The notes beneath the pieces are model-generated. The model saw only the letters and a program-made list of their open reading frames with translations, made no database searches and was not told the DNA's origin. A DNA stretch of 64,000 nt from Sinonovacula constricta (lineage: Eukaryota > Mollusca > Bivalvia > Cardiida > Solecurtidae), in the NCBI GenBank assembly GCA_007844125.1, contig CM017556.1:68232860-68296859 (forward strand), read 5' to 3'. Position numbers and translations under genes: made by a program. Shown here one piece after another: positions 37,070 through 49,204 of this stretch (its first letter is position 1; each line of letters opens with the position of its first letter).

Positions 37070-40000
37070 ATTATCATAAACATATGAAATCTGGAGAGAA
37101 AAAAACAAACATAACTTTATATTTTATTTTCCTGCCAAAAATTTTGATATTTAAAAGTGTGTGCCGATAATAGATTGGCCAAAGTATATTGATGAAATAA
37201 TGATGGCCCTACAATATGCCAAAACTGAAAAAAACATTTTGTTGTTGTGTCCTACTCAGTTATAACATTTGTGTTTAAAATTTTAACTGCTATTTTTTCA
37301 GTTGGTGCAGACATTTTTGCTGAGTTTTTGGAAGTATCTATCCATACAATTCTGTATAACAGAGGTATTTACCCTGAAGGAGTATTTGAGAGGAGGAAAA
37401 AGTACAATGTTCCTGTACAGGTGGGTGCTCTTCATTGTTTGTATACTGACATGATAACATTGCTACAATGTGACTTTCAAACATACTTAAAGTATGATGT
37501 TAAACTAGTATTAGTTCAAACTTATGTGTGCATTGTGTGTTGGAAAAAAAACTCTTTGAATGAATGTAAATCCTTCTAAATTGTCCATTTCTGTAGTAGA
37601 ACCAGTATTCAGAATGCATAAAAGTCGCCCCCGGGGACTTAATCTGTTGCCAGTTCTGGGTCTTAAACCCAGGACCCTCCAGTCCCGGGTACAAAGGCTT
37701 AATCCTTTAGCTTCAGGAGCTTCCATTGAAAGGCTTACATAAGTTAAGGTTATCATAAAATTGTTTTATAGAAAGGCATTACCTAGATCTGTTGTTAAGT
37801 CTTCTTGGTGCAACATTTCCTTTGCCACTGCACAACTTTGTTTGACCCTCAGCAATGGTAACATCCTGATGTCCAAAGTAATGTATCTGCTGTTTTGTTG
37901 ATATTCTCATGAACCCCCTCTTTGAGATAATTGAATATTTTTTTAAATAATTATACCCCACATGGCTTCCCATGTTTAAAATACCAATATGTTCTCTGCA
38001 AACAAGTTGGACTGTCTCAGAGACTACACCCTGGCTGGGCCCAAAAGCTGAAAAATGTATCCAGGTTGCTAAGCACTCCTTGAACATACAAATTTCCTAA
38101 CAAATTCTTATTATTAAATGTTCAATATGTTTGTCTTGTATTTAAAATTATATTACCATTTCCAGAGTAATTATTAAATAAATATCCAATCTCATAGAGA
38201 TGGAGCATAAGAATACCCACTGTTAAATCAATTATATCAACTTGGTTGATTCATTGGAAGTAATACATTATATCAACTTGGTTGATTCATTGGAAGTAAT
38301 ACATGTTTTAGAGTTAATTTTCCGATGTATCACACTCCGTGACATAGGACAGTAATATAGTTTAAATATACATAATCCACCTTGCAATTTATAGTTCTTC
38401 AAAAGAAATTACTGGTTTTAAAGCACAGTGCTGCTGATATGTTTTAAGTGCACAGATTCTCTCTTGATGACTATATGTTTGATGGATTGATCAGGCATAG
38501 GCAAATTTGCTAGCTATTTGGACATTATCTACACTGTTTGCTGCTAAGTCTCTCACAAAATGTCCCATTACCGTTGTTTGTAATTGTTACCTGTAACTTA
38601 AGGTAAAGCAAATGTTATGCTGCACCTCCTATTAAAAGAGTATCAAAACTAAGGTTAAAATGTTTTTTTTCTTTCTACTTTTTTACTTTGACAATTATTT
38701 CTGCATTGCTCTACCAAATTTAAACAGAAACATATTTTTGTAAATGAATTTTATTTTGTGACATCGTTTCAAAATTATACACAGTAACAAAATACTTCTC
38801 CTAAAGAGAATATAATGTTATATTTGAAGTTTTTTTATTTCTAAAAAAGGAAACTCCTTTAATACCAATTTTTGGAGACAAAAATATCAAAAAATTCAAA
38901 ACTGGATGGAGAATGTTCCTAAAATTAGGCATATGCATCTACATTAAAGTATACAACTCATCTTTCGTGTTAATGTTCAAATTCTGTATATTTTTTGTTA
39001 CACTTGCTTTACCATAAGAACTAAGAAAGATTTCTTTATGATTATGTTATGATATGTATGACTATTCAAAGATATATATGTATTATTATTTTATGATATA
39101 TATAACAGATAATGTGTAGTAAATAACCAGTTGTATCTTTTAGATGTGTTTGCACCCCGATGTTGTGGACTACATCACCAAGGTTGTGGATGGGGTGAAG
39201 GTGATGGTGGAGTCTGGCGAGGTGAACCTGGTTACCGTGGTGATTGTAGACAAACAAGAGACACCCCTAGAGAGGTTTGTCTTTGAGCTGGATCGGCCTA
39301 CTGCTGGAAAGTAAGTCATGTTGCTGTTGTTTTTTGTATATTGTCTGATTTGAGAGACGACAATGACTATGTTATGAAGGTGACATTGCACTGTAGAACT
39401 GAACCATTGTCATTCTACATTTGTGATACTAACATTTAAGTTACCTTCATGCTGTCACAAAATGATTTATATTTATATATAAAACTAAGCAGCAAATAGT
39501 GTTGATCTTGTTCAGCCAGCTCCCATTGAGAATGGTCTGATATGCATCAACACTTTCTGCCTAAGCCTGCTTACTTTGTGTTTTTGGTAGGCTAACAGAT
39601 AACATTTTGACTACAAGAAGTTGTGCTTAGATGTATGCAAAAAATATAAGGTAAAAATCATAGGCAGTAAATCCAGTGCCAGAAACGCAAACAAAAAAGT
39701 TAAATCCACATTCACAAAGGAATCTCTAGTTTGGCAAAGGCATATTTCAATAAGACAGTCTTGTAATATACTAGTATACTTCTAGGTATAGCAGAAATAA
39801 AATCTTAAGTTACAGGTATGATGATTGAAGTACTTCTCACTTAAGGTAATAAGAAATAACAATTGTTGTACACTTTAACTTCTGAGGTCTTTTATTTATT
39901 ATTTTAAATAGACATTAACAATATCCTTTATGATTCAAAATACTGAAGTGCAATTATTTCACTATACACTAAAGAGTTGTTGACATTCCAAATGATATTT

Positions 40001-43000
40001 TAAACTTTGTTTTTAATCATGTTTTTTGTTATGTTTCCATTTATTCTGTGGTATTCTTACAACCTTCTTTTGGAACATGTGTAGAACAGGTTGTATGTGT
40101 TATATGTAAAACCTGTTGTATGCTTTGTGTAGAACCCACTCTATTTTATGTGTAGAACCTGTTGTAAGTTATGATTATTTCCCATAATAAACAGTTCTTT
40201 AAGATGTACGTGTAATGATGTACACCAACTACTACATGTATGTTTGTTGATTCTCTTTAGAGATGACAAATACCTATTCCGCCTGGAGGAATCACTTCGT
40301 GCTTTCCTGTTAAAGCTGAATCTCGCTGATGCTCTGCTTAAACCGCTACCCTCAGGTAAGACTGAAGCTAAATTTGGGTGATTCTGGGCTTTAACACCTC
40401 CCACAGGTAAGGCTGCCAGGTAAGGCTGCAGGTGAATTTAGCTGATGCTGGGCTCAAACTTCTCCCTCAGGTAAGGCTGAAGGTGAATTTAGCTCATGCT
40501 GGGCTCTAACTCCTCCCTCAGGTAAGGCTGCCAGGTAAGGCTGAAGGTGAATTTAGCTGATGCTGGGCTCAAACTTCTCCCTCAGGTAAGGCTGCCAGGT
40601 AAGGCTAAAGCTGAATTTAGCTGATGCTGGGCTTCTTCCCCTCCCACGGGTAAGGATTGAGGAGACACCTTAACACATGACTAAATAATCCATGGCTTCC
40701 ATTACAGAGAGCAGGATTGATGACATGTAGAAAAAAATATTTGAATCAAACAATTTATTAAAACATACAAGATATTAAAAATAAAATATGTAAAATAAGC
40801 ATTGGCAAGTTTTTCCAGATCAAGGTATACACAAAAAAATGGCATTTGTTTTTAAGCAAGCTGTCTCAGTTTAGGCAGCACTACTTGTGCAAAGGATTTG
40901 TATATATATCATTTTTTTATTTTATTCATGAAATATGTCACTTGTGGGCCAGAAGAGGTCATTAATATTTATAAAGTACATGCTAAAATCCTTCTCTGGA
41001 TTGTATTGAATAATATATTAGCTTATGTGTTTGTTTTTGTATTTTTATATACACTGCTCCAACATATGTTTTTAACACATAATCAAGCTCTCTGTCATCC
41101 ATACATCATAGTGCCTTTGGCAGAGCCGGCAGAGTCATCCCCTTATAACCTCTTAGCCCATGTCTGCCTGTATCCAAGTCCCAGTTGATGAATCTTTCAT
41201 TTGCAGAGGTCTTCCAGTTCAACTGTGGTGATGGTGATTTTTGCAATTTTTTTTTTTTTTGCAATGCCTTGCACTCTAATAAAAGCTGGGCATTATTAGT
41301 ATAGCCATTTTGTTTGCTATATTGTCAAACATAATCCAGACAATCAAATCTTTTATTGTATAAAACATGTAAGCAGATGCTGTGCTTTCTTTAACATAAC
41401 TGCATACAATAACTACTAAAAATACTCTGACATTATTCTGACACTTGGCAAACCATTTCGCAATTACTCTTATAAGCTTAGTATAATTTTAAGGAGTGCA
41501 TCTTTGGCATAGTGGTAGAGTCGCCGACTAGTAACTCTGACTGCTGAGCCTCTCTCTGCACGTGTTCGAGTCCAGTTCGAGGAGAAGGACACAATGTAGG
41601 AAGGTCTTCTATCAAACCTGTGCTGATGTGCTGAGTCAGTTCCAACAAGACATTTGTTTAGGGTCTTCCTCCACTAAAACACTGAAATAGCTGGACATCA
41701 CTGTTATGGTCATAATTGGTCACTGTGATGTAGTTAAAAAACAAAACAATTTTAGGATTTAAGTATTTTGGCAGGTATTAGCCTGGGGTTGACTGACCCT
41801 GACTTTTGCACTACATTAATAAATTAAACCATCACTTCTATCCTCAGACTGCAGCTGGGCCATCCATATACACACAAAGGAGTCAGTTGGTGACAAGTTC
41901 CTAGAAGGGCAAACCATCAAGGTATGATAATAGTAGAGCTAATGTTTATTAAGGATGTTAAGAAGTTTAGGAAATTGCTTATGTCCTTATTTTTGGGAGA
42001 AAATATATTGAAATCTCTATGAAAATAACGTATGTCGTAAGGTAACTACCAAAGATGGACAAAAAAATCTTCTAAAAAGGGATTTAACATACAACTACTG
42101 TCATTCATGATCCTTCTATTTAAGCAAATGAAGCTCTTCCTTTATGCACCTTTATTACTCTGCACTGCGTGCATGCGGCTGACATGCTGACTGAATAATG
42201 TCCACCTTGTGTTTCGTTACGACAAGGATACATACGTGCATAAATGACACAATTTTCACCATATGTCAGACAGGAAATGCTATATTATTTTATTCACACG
42301 GTACCACATTGTTTGTGATCACTCTGTGATTGCCCAATCCTGTGTGTTCTGTTTGTCTGATATTGTGTTATTATTATTGTTTCTGTTTCTTCTTTACTTT
42401 CGCTGGAATATTATTTATGTTATCTGTAACAATCTTCATCTGTGGAGGAAATAAAGTTATTTTATATAACAGTAACAATGTCCATGTATTTTTGTTGCCA
42501 GGTGCCAAAAGGACCAAAGTTTTAAGTACAAACATCAAGAAATAGTTTATAGGCAATATTGTAAAGCTTATTTTAACTTGTGTCAACTTATTTTAAGTAT
42601 TTCATAATGCATGAGGCAATTTGTCTGGGTTTATTTCCGTATGCACATTATAAAGTGATCAAGTGATTGCAATGTCTGATAAATTTGATTATGTTTAACA
42701 TTGACTGCTGTTGATGGTCACACATTTTTATGCTTGTCATCTTAATGTGCCTTACTCTACTTGGTTGAATTTATTATCTACTTATGACATTATTCACATG
42801 TGTTTTGTTCATTATGTCTTTTTTTTTCATTTGTCTGGGCACAAAAAAATGCACAATGCTATTTAATGTTGAAGTTCAGTAGAAACTCATTTCCAGGAAA
42901 AGTTGAAATGTCAAGCGTGAAATGTGCTGTTATTGTTTAAATTTATACAGGAATCCATATGTTAGAATAAACCCTTAGCTTGCTGAACACATGTTTGTAC

Positions 43001-44809
43001 AACTTAGGCAAATAATGTGCTGGGAACACACTTACTATAACTTGCTATATATCAAGTCAGTTTGACTGCAAGTACTAACTATCATCTGAAAAGGTCAAAA
43101 GTATGTTGGGAGTACTGGATGTTGTACATGATGAGCAACCTTTGTTGGACATTTAACAGGTCAGTGGATTTTTTTTTTATCTGAAGCACAACACTACTCT
43201 AAGCCTGTCTTTAGCCAATTTATTGTTTGTTTGTTGTTATTCCCTGCAGGATTTCACCTGGGTACCAGCAGAAGAACAGCAGATCTGTCTGGCTGACCCT
43301 ACTCTGGTACCCCTGAAAACCATGGCAACAGACATCCTCAAGGTAGTAGATATTTAAAAGTCATAAAAACATTGATGTATCATTTTGTCATCCTTCATCA
43401 GGCAGGTAAATTGGTCTTGAAACAGTATGCATGTATTTGGATTTTAATATGAGGTACAAAATTAGTGACCCATGATATATATGTGTATATGTTAATTATG
43501 AAATTACATACTCTAATGTGATTTTAAAGATTGTTTTTAATCTAATATCAATAGCTGTTACTTTAAGATTAAACTTAAAAACAATATTACATTTTCACTA
43601 AACTTTAAACAAATATTGTGTGTATGTTTGTTTTTTAATTTACTCTTCATCTTTTTTCTTAAACATCAATTATATAGTTATAAATTATATTAGCATATCT
43701 ACAATATCAGATACCATTCAAAGCTAATGACAGAATTTAAGAGTGTACATTTAAATTTAGAACATTACAATCTCCATTGAATGTACATAAGATTATTGTT
43801 CAGAAAAAAAAAATCTGATTATTCTTCTATGAGTCAAAAATACAAAAGAATGGATATTATAATAATTTATTGTAAATCCTACTTAGTTTTTTCCTTTAAG
43901 TTTAGTTATGCTTTTCATGTGCATGAATTTTTCAAGCAACAACCTGCCTCATATTTTTACCCAAAACAATTGCTTTTAAATGTGATGTAGACTAAAACTT
44001 TTTCAAAATATAACTTCTACATTGCCTTGATCTAATGCTTAAGTTGAAGTAGTTTAATTCATATCATTGTATAAAAACGCATTTAAAATATCCATGAATT
44101 TTTTACATTGAAATCATGATAATCCACACCCAACAATTCCTGTAAAAAATTTCGAAGTTCCACTTTGAAAAACAATGCAGTTTTCAATTATAAACAGTCT
44201 CTGTGGAAACATAAGTAAGCCTAAGGTTTCTTTTCAAATGGAAAACCTGCCTATGATATTTCCGAACACCCCTCGTATTGTGTTATCATCAGGCAGGATT
44301 TATTATGCTTTTGTGCTTGCTATTGTTCATATAATCTTTCTGTTAGATATTATGATATGTATCATCATTTTAGGACGTACCCACTTTTAACTTTATTGGC
44401 CAACACAAAAGTATGTACATGTACTTGAAGGATCTTAGCTCAGTTTGTCATATATTTTCTTTAAATATCTTGAATAATTTGTAAAGGAAAACTTTGTTTG
44501 GCAATCCTAATTATGGATTACAATAGTATCTCTGATCTATAGAGTATATGTAAAATTTATTTCTTCGTGTTGTCTTTAGGTTGGAATAATCAGAAGTGCT
44601 GCAGTGTTTTTCAGTATATTTACTTCTATTAAAACTTAGTGAATTATCACTAAAATTATAAAACTAATTATGGCATTTCCAAATATTATGGCATTTTATT
44701 ATTAAAATTGACCCATATGTCAATCTAAAATTCTCATATATATCCCCAGATGCAGCTGTTTGTTGAAGAAAGTGCCTTGAAGAATGTTCAAGGAGGACTA
44801 CCTAGTTAA
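33021..44809 (+). CDS. MAD2L2: MAD2L2 / REV7 HORMA-domain protein (7 exons)
   Basis: CDS is join(33021..33051, 37302..37420, 39144..39310, 40261..40355, 41848..41921, 43250..43342, 44750..44809), 639 nt, 212 residues; vertebrate MAD2L2 has 211. All introns are GT-AG with consistent phases. The protein reads as one HORMA domain: DINRTQVGADIFAEFLEV at the start, then YNRGIYPEGVFERRKKYN, VNLVTVVIVDKQETPLERF and FRLEESLRAFLLKL. The C-terminal safety-belt region has DFTWVPAEEQQ, LADPTLVPLKTM and TDILKMQLFVEE. REV7 bridges REV3 and REV1 in translesion DNA polymerase zeta, acts in shieldin at double-strand breaks, and restrains APC/C; these roles are known from the family. No stop or shift breaks the frame. 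The gene is independent of its neighbours and converges on the DUSP gene. Confidence 0.93.
33581..33773. repeat. Tandem duplication of about 96 bp
   Basis: Two adjacent copies, 33581-33675 and 33676-33773, both running from CAATGAAA through TAACACAG and AACAGTATTTACA to CATTGAGATAG. They lie in MAD2L2 intron 1, next to the pogo-like remnant. Confidence 0.9.
33830..35110 (-). mobile_element. Dead pogo/Tigger-like transposase, antisense in MAD2L2 intron 1
   Basis: From 35090 down: IYNAYEMGVSLCIKGNQVIG, then ALVVYHYRNLDKTQITFMAA, PPMLVFPGQRY, ALGCSENGWMDSDVFCKRLE and PVLLLIDGH. A frameshifted SHMLQPLDL stretch, KFAQIFKKAWTQSTTIEADV, GFFPIDPSIV and a basic C-terminal tail follow to about 33840. 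This order matches the DDE_1 domain of pogo-like transposases. The first catalytic Asp of the family motif (N-x-DE-x-G) is Tyr here (NAYEMG), and stops and frameshifts break the rest, so it is inactive. The N-terminal DNA-binding part was not found. Confidence 0.85.
35111..36984. other. MAD2L2 intron 1, remainder
   Basis: Very AT-rich, no further coding or transposon family recognised. Confidence 0.5.
36985..37066. repeat. Poly-A then (TA)n microsatellite
   Basis: About 15 A followed by about 67 bases of TA, 236 bases upstream of MAD2L2 exon 2. Confidence 0.96.
37302..37420 (+). CDS. MAD2L2: MAD2L2 exon 2
   Basis: Acceptor TATTTTTTCAG, donor CAG|GTGGGT. It encodes VGADIFAEFLEVSIHTILYN and ERRKKYNVPVQ, the first HORMA helix and loop. 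The open frame around it continues past the donor but loses homology there. Confidence 0.95.
37600..37745 (-). mobile_element. tRNA-derived SINE in MAD2L2 intron 2
   Basis: Minus strand from about 37735: a tRNA-like head with GAAGCTAAAGGATTAAGCC (A box region) and GGGTTTAAGACCC (B box), then a short GC-rich body (CCCCGGGGGCGAC). Divergent; no target duplication identified. Confidence 0.55.
38233..38304. repeat. Exact 36-bp tandem duplication
   Basis: Two identical units, 38233-38268 and 38269-38304, starting TATATCAACTTGG and ending GTAATACAT. In MAD2L2 intron 2. Confidence 0.97.
39144..39310 (+). CDS. MAD2L2: MAD2L2 exon 3
   Basis: Acceptor TATCTTTTAG, donor AAA|GTAAGT. It encodes MCLHPDVVDYITKVVDGVKV through RFVFELDRPTAGK, the helix and central beta strands of HORMA. 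Confidence 0.95.
40261..40355 (+). CDS. MAD2L2: MAD2L2 exon 4
   Basis: Acceptor TTCTCTTTAG, donor CTCAG|GTAAGA. It encodes DDKYLFRLEESLRAFLLKLN and LADALLKPLPS. The exon's last 44 bases and donor are the likely source of the tandem array in the following intron. Confidence 0.94.
40312..40665 (+). repeat. Tandem array of exon-4 3' end plus splice donor
   Basis: About five intronic copies follow the exonic original. Each resembles GGTGAATTTAGCTGATGCTG, then a C/T-rich stretch, then CTCAGGTAAGG. The exonic source reads AGCTGAATCTCGCTGATGCT, ending CTCAG|GTAAGA. Some units carry an additional CCAGGTAAGG, so seven or more further consensus donors lie within 300 bases of the true one. Use of any of them would add GKTEAKFG and then hit an in-frame TGA at 40377-40379. 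Confidence 0.85.
41486..41747 (+). mobile_element. tRNA-derived SINE in MAD2L2 intron 4
   Basis: The head is TTTGGCATAGTGGTAGAGTC (A box), then GTTCGAGTCC (B box). The body contains TCTTCCTCCACTAAAACAC, TAGCTGGACATCAC and TGTTATGGTCATAA. Possible imperfect target repeats are AATTTTAAGGA (about 41486) and AATTTTAGGAT (41748). Confidence 0.75.
41848..41921 (+). CDS. MAD2L2: MAD2L2 exon 5
   Basis: Acceptor CTATCCTCAG, donor AAG|GTATGA. It encodes DCSWAIHIHTKES through GQTIK, the start of the safety-belt part. Confidence 0.94.
43250..43342 (+). CDS. MAD2L2: MAD2L2 exon 6
   Basis: Acceptor TCCCTGCAG, donor AAG|GTAGTA. It encodes DFTWVPAEEQQICLADPTLV and PLKTMATDILK, the most conserved C-terminal block of the family. 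Confidence 0.95.
44750..44809 (+). CDS. MAD2L2: MAD2L2 exon 7 and stop
   Basis: Acceptor ATATCCCCAG. It encodes MQLFVEESALKNVQGGLPS and TAA at 44807-44809. The vertebrate protein ends soon after the equivalent QLYVEE. Confidence 0.93.
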   Translation: MQLFVEESALKNVQGGLPS

Positions 44810-45144
44810 AATTCTGACTACTATCCATCAGAGTGCTGTCCCTTGTCACTGGTTTCCCTCTTCAAACAACAAGGAAGGATAAGAGACAAGACTGGATGTT
44901 TGTAACGTTTAGAAGCCCATGTTCTTCTATGTTGAGTGAAGTCCGTGTAACCCTTCTACATGTATACCATGTTGGGTATATGTGACTTTTAATGATATTG
45001 TTATGTTTAACAAATAAAGAAGTTTTGAAATATACACAGTGATCTCCTTTTATGATGTCAGCATTTATTTGTATTGTAAGTTAAAACAATATTTAAATGT
45101 GTTAAATTCAGCAGCATCTTCATATACTTATTCTTTTCATCGAC
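44810..45144. other. MAD2L2 3'UTR and downstream
   Basis: 3'UTR to about 45040, judged by the AATAAA. Nothing else recognised. Confidence 0.6.
45013..45018 (+). promoter_or_regulatory. MAD2L2 polyadenylation signal
   Basis: A canonical AATAAA 204 bases beyond the stop codon, followed within about 40 bases by a T-rich stretch. It implies a 3'UTR of roughly 220-230 bases. Confidence 0.8.
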
Positions 45145-45240
45145 TTTGAATTTTATTGTCATCAATATCATCCTCATCATCACCACCACCACTACCATCA
45201 TCATCATTATCATCATCACATGTGTCGTCCTCAATCACCA
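45145..45240. repeat. Degenerate (ATC)n microsatellite
   Basis: Runs of ATC/CAT triplets with ACC interruptions. Confidence 0.85.
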
Positions 45241-45481
45241 TCATTTTTATTCACAATCACAATTGTGATTATGAAGTGTGATGTATATATTTATAATGAG
45301 CTCCAGTCAGAGGTGTTATTTGTGAGCTTTAAGTTTTATTAAAGATATAGTTTTTCAGATTAGAAATTAATGTGTTTGCTTTTTATTTATTCCAATTTAC
45401 TTTCTTGCCAAACTGTGTCAAGACAAAAGAACATTTATTTTACATTTAGGTTGCCTCTGACACATGGCCATGTAGTGAAGT

Positions 45482-45570
45482 AAGATATCTCCCAATGAAA
45501 GGTTATTGATAAAAGTTAATTATTCCACAGTCTTGCCATGGGAACCCAATAAAGTTGTGCCTTGCATGCA
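45482..45570 (+). repeat. Dispersed repeat, copy 1 of a local pair
   Basis: About 85 bp (GTTATTGATAAAAGTTAATT, ATTCCACAG, GTGCCTTGC), matching 46235-46320 imperfectly in the same orientation. Family not recognised. Confidence 0.65.
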
Positions 45571-45794
45571 CAAAAATACTTACATGCAAGAAATGGTCTT
45601 TTATAAATTATGAGAATTTGATCCAAATACCTTTTTTTATTACTTGCGATTTAACAAATTTATATTTTCTGACTTCATACCTGTAATCCCCAAGTACACA
45701 TGAAGCTATGTACATGCACATTAAATAGAAAAAAAATAAAAGGAAATAGCGATTAAAAAATGTTATTATTCATAAAACGATGGTTTAAACCAGG

Positions 45795-46010
45795 TTTTCT
45801 GGCACCACATGGCTGAGCTGTTTAAGCCACAGAGTGGTTTGAGTCTTGGTCAAGGGTGACCATTTTCATTAGTGTAGGTCTTCACATGCAGTGCACCAGT
45901 GGTTCTACCCAGGCGTATGTCGGGAATCATCCTCCACTAATAGCTGGACATCACAGTTATGACCGTAACTGTTTCAGTCTGATCAAGCCAAACACACAAG
46001 AAAAACTATC
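45795..46010 (+). mobile_element. Decayed tRNA-derived SINE
   Basis: A weak tRNA-like head (GGCACCACATGGCTGAGCTG), then a body with CAGTGGTTCTACCCAGGC, ATCCTCCACTAATAGCTGG and ACATCACAGTTATGACCG. The body is shared with 11630-11740 and 41640-41720. No target duplication seen. Confidence 0.6.
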
Positions 46011-46234
46011 TTTATTTATCAATCAACATTGCCATTGTTTTTAATATTTGACTCTTATTGGCAAACTTCATGTCAGTGGATAACTTAAACCAAAATATGT
46101 TTACACCAACTCTCTGGTTTATTTCTTTTGATCGATTTTAACATAAATAACTCAAGTGTGCTTTCTCTAGAAGTATGGTCATGCTATTTCATATTTAGTT
46201 CGATCTCTGAATTAAAGGCATCTGGTAAGGTAAG

Positions 46235-46320
46235 GTATTGCCCAAAGGAGAGGTTTGTTGAAAGTAGTTATTCCACAGCCCTTCCTAGGGGACACCAACA
46301 AAAACCCTGCCTTGCCTGAT
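46235..46320 (+). repeat. Dispersed repeat, copy 2 of a local pair
   Basis: GTTTGTTGAAAGTAGTTATT, then CCACAGCCCTTCC and CCCTGCCTTGCCTG, related to 45482-45570. Confidence 0.65.
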
Positions 46321-49200
46321 GACATGACAACCTGTCCATACATATGCAGGATTTCTCTCCAACAGATCACTAATGAGTGACTCTTCCTCAGGCACATGAT
46401 TAATATTACAACTGACATATTATGGTTATATATGAATTTGTCGAGAAGGACAGATTGTGTTGGAAATACACCATGAAGTACAAAACAAGGGACCTTTAAT
46501 CTATGTATATCATACAGACCCACATAAACACCTATTCATTTTCAATACCCATGTCTGTGTAGAGCCACTGGCGCATGGACCCCCCCGTGAGTTCGGATCA
46601 AAAAATGTTAATTAGTAGTCTTGTTTAATAACCATTTAGTTTGTAAGTTCATGTTGGCATTGTTAACAATCTGTGTCTTGCTAGTTTTTGTTACTTATGG
46701 TTTCATTGTTGCCGATGTTACGTTGTTTATAAAGAATAGTTCTGTGGACAACCTGTTGGATCAATAAAATAACAGTGGACACATTCGGAAGAACCAACAC
46801 CAGACTTAAAAGTAAGGAAAACTGCATTTGGTCTAGCTTGGAAAAAACGTACAACACCGAACTAACATCAACATACATAAGATTTTATTACAGGTTTTCA
46901 AGCGGATACAACAATCGTATATAAAACCTGAAAACAAGAAAAATAAGCCTCTGTTGAGTTCATGGATATAAATAACCTTTTCATAAACAGTTTATTATAA
47001 ACAATTTTTAATTACACTGATTGTTGGTTGTTATTTAGATCCGTCTGCGTTAGTACGAAATACATGTACATATGTTGTAGACATTTAATGTACATTTACA
47101 CGAATGTAACAATTCTGGCTGTCAGACTCACAAAACATCTTTACAGAGAGCTGTTCCTATAACGGTCTAACCTCTCGACTTATAGCCCTTTTAGAGGTTA
47201 TGTTAACTCTTCTAGGATGAATAAGTCGACTTCTAATCCAAAAATCGTTGCAAGGTTGTATCTATTCAAACATTGTCATTTTCAAAAGGCATTATATAAC
47301 AAATCATATTTAGTATCTCATTTAAGTTTTTACAAAGTAAATGTTTACATGTACATGTCAACATCGATGGTATCTTAACCTACGTTGATAAGCACACCAC
47401 ACAGATGAACAACTTTCTCCGATCTTCGTCCGATGCATTTATTGATTTTGCATATTGTACATATTTTATGTTCATTGTTTTAAATGTTGTTGTTTTTTAA
47501 ACTAGTTTCTGTATTGTAGTCTCGCTTTGAGGGTCTTTGCATGTACACTTTCTTTGAAAACAACAACAAGAAGTGCAAGGTTTGAGCCCTCGGTAAACCG
47601 AAGGGAGCACGTTAATCGGTTCTTTTACCAACTAACCGTTCCAAGTATATAACTGCTTTTCTCTATTTGTGAAATGGCTCACCACAGTGTTTTGTCCCAT
47701 TTACAATTAATTTGCATATTTGTCCCTTTCTCAGATGCTAGTTCAAACTTTAATATAGATTCAATATTTAATATCTTGTTAAGTCTCATAAAACCTTATG
47801 TTTTCTTTAAATTATTAGGAATAAATAAAATGTTTATATATAGTTTATAATCTTCGATAAAGCCCATTGGGCGATGATCAAGAAAGAGTTATCTGCGTGT
47901 TTAACATGACTCCCCACATGAGGTTTGACAGTGGTAAAGTTGGTGATGGATAATAATAAAACATGGAGCTATCAACATGAGAACAACGATGATATTGACG
48001 TGCACACAGAAGGCAAGGTCCCATGTAGCAGATGACCTAACTGGAACTATATAGAAATCTTAGTAATTTAATGCATAAGCATCCCATCAACCTTTAAAAA
48101 ACGATAAACTTAAATATTTACATATTTTGTCGCTATGTCCGTATACTATATACTGATATTGCTTGTCTAATTTTAACTTTCTATGCACATTTTTAAAGAA
48201 CTTCAACAGTGTAGATCCAGACAAGCAAGCTCACTGGGAACCGTCTGATTAGAATCTGCACGGTTTCCCTATTTAGTATTTACACATATGACTAGTTGTC
48301 ATTGCCTGAAGTCTAAGCGACTGATTAACAATTACTTTTAGTTATTTGTAAACTGCACAGGCTAAGAGATTATTCATTTTACACAACAGACAGGGCAATA
48401 AAATTACTGTAAACTGTTGTTTAATAATGAATTGTGTAAATTGTGTGTGTCAAATATATCTGAAAGCCAATTTTCTTATAGCAATTATATAAAGTAATAA
48501 TTAAAAATTATACGATAAACTTTAATACCTCAAGTTTGGTCACTTTCGGATAAGCAGAACATGTGCAGCTTACGAGATCTCAAAGCTAAGTGCTTACACA
48601 GCGTATAAGGCTCTTACATGACGAGACTGGCGTGGTAGGGTCGCTTGAGTTTATAGTAATTTGGTAGATACACAAACTAATATGTTATAACAATCTGCTT
48701 CAAGCTTTTGAAAATAACCATCTGTATATTCGTTCACGGAGCCTGTATAGAAACACATACCTCTGTACAGTCTTGCTTTTTAATGTGTTGATGGAAAATA
48801 GCGAATGACATTCAAAATTGATCAACAAAGACGCATGTCTTGTCAACGTGTCAACACGTAATGTTTGGTGAAGGCAATAAGATAGAAACACTGCTAAAGA
48901 GATTTCACTCTAACAAATAGACAAAACATTTAAGAGTACAACAGTGGCGTGTGTCAGGTTCTTTTCAAAATAGTACTGCTTCATATTATTACTATATTTC
49001 AATGGTAAGAATTGCCAAAGAAATTTGGAGATAACTGACACGGCTTGTGATATAGACACAGTAATATGTAGCATGGACTAAAAGGGATTTAAAATCACAA
49101 AACGCTCAATTTAATAAAAACAACAAAGTTCACATAGAAAAACAGAATAAACGTAAATAGACGAGTAGTCACATTGGTCAAGTTAATAAAATTAAAGCCG
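46321..49200. other. Intergenic, no gene recognised
   Basis: AT-rich. A possible decayed tRNA-like head lies on the minus strand at 47583-47645 (GGTTAGTTGGTAAAAG, then GGGCTCAAACC). Short open frames show no domain. Confidence 0.5.
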
Positions 49201-49204
49201 CCAC

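Noticed and set aside
37247..37579. 110-codon open frame as an intact small gene
   Set aside because: Only 37302-37420 is homologous to MAD2L2; the flanks are intron read-through.
39066..39391. Minus-strand open frames rich in His/Thr
   Set aside because: They are shadows of MAD2L2 exon 3 on the other strand.
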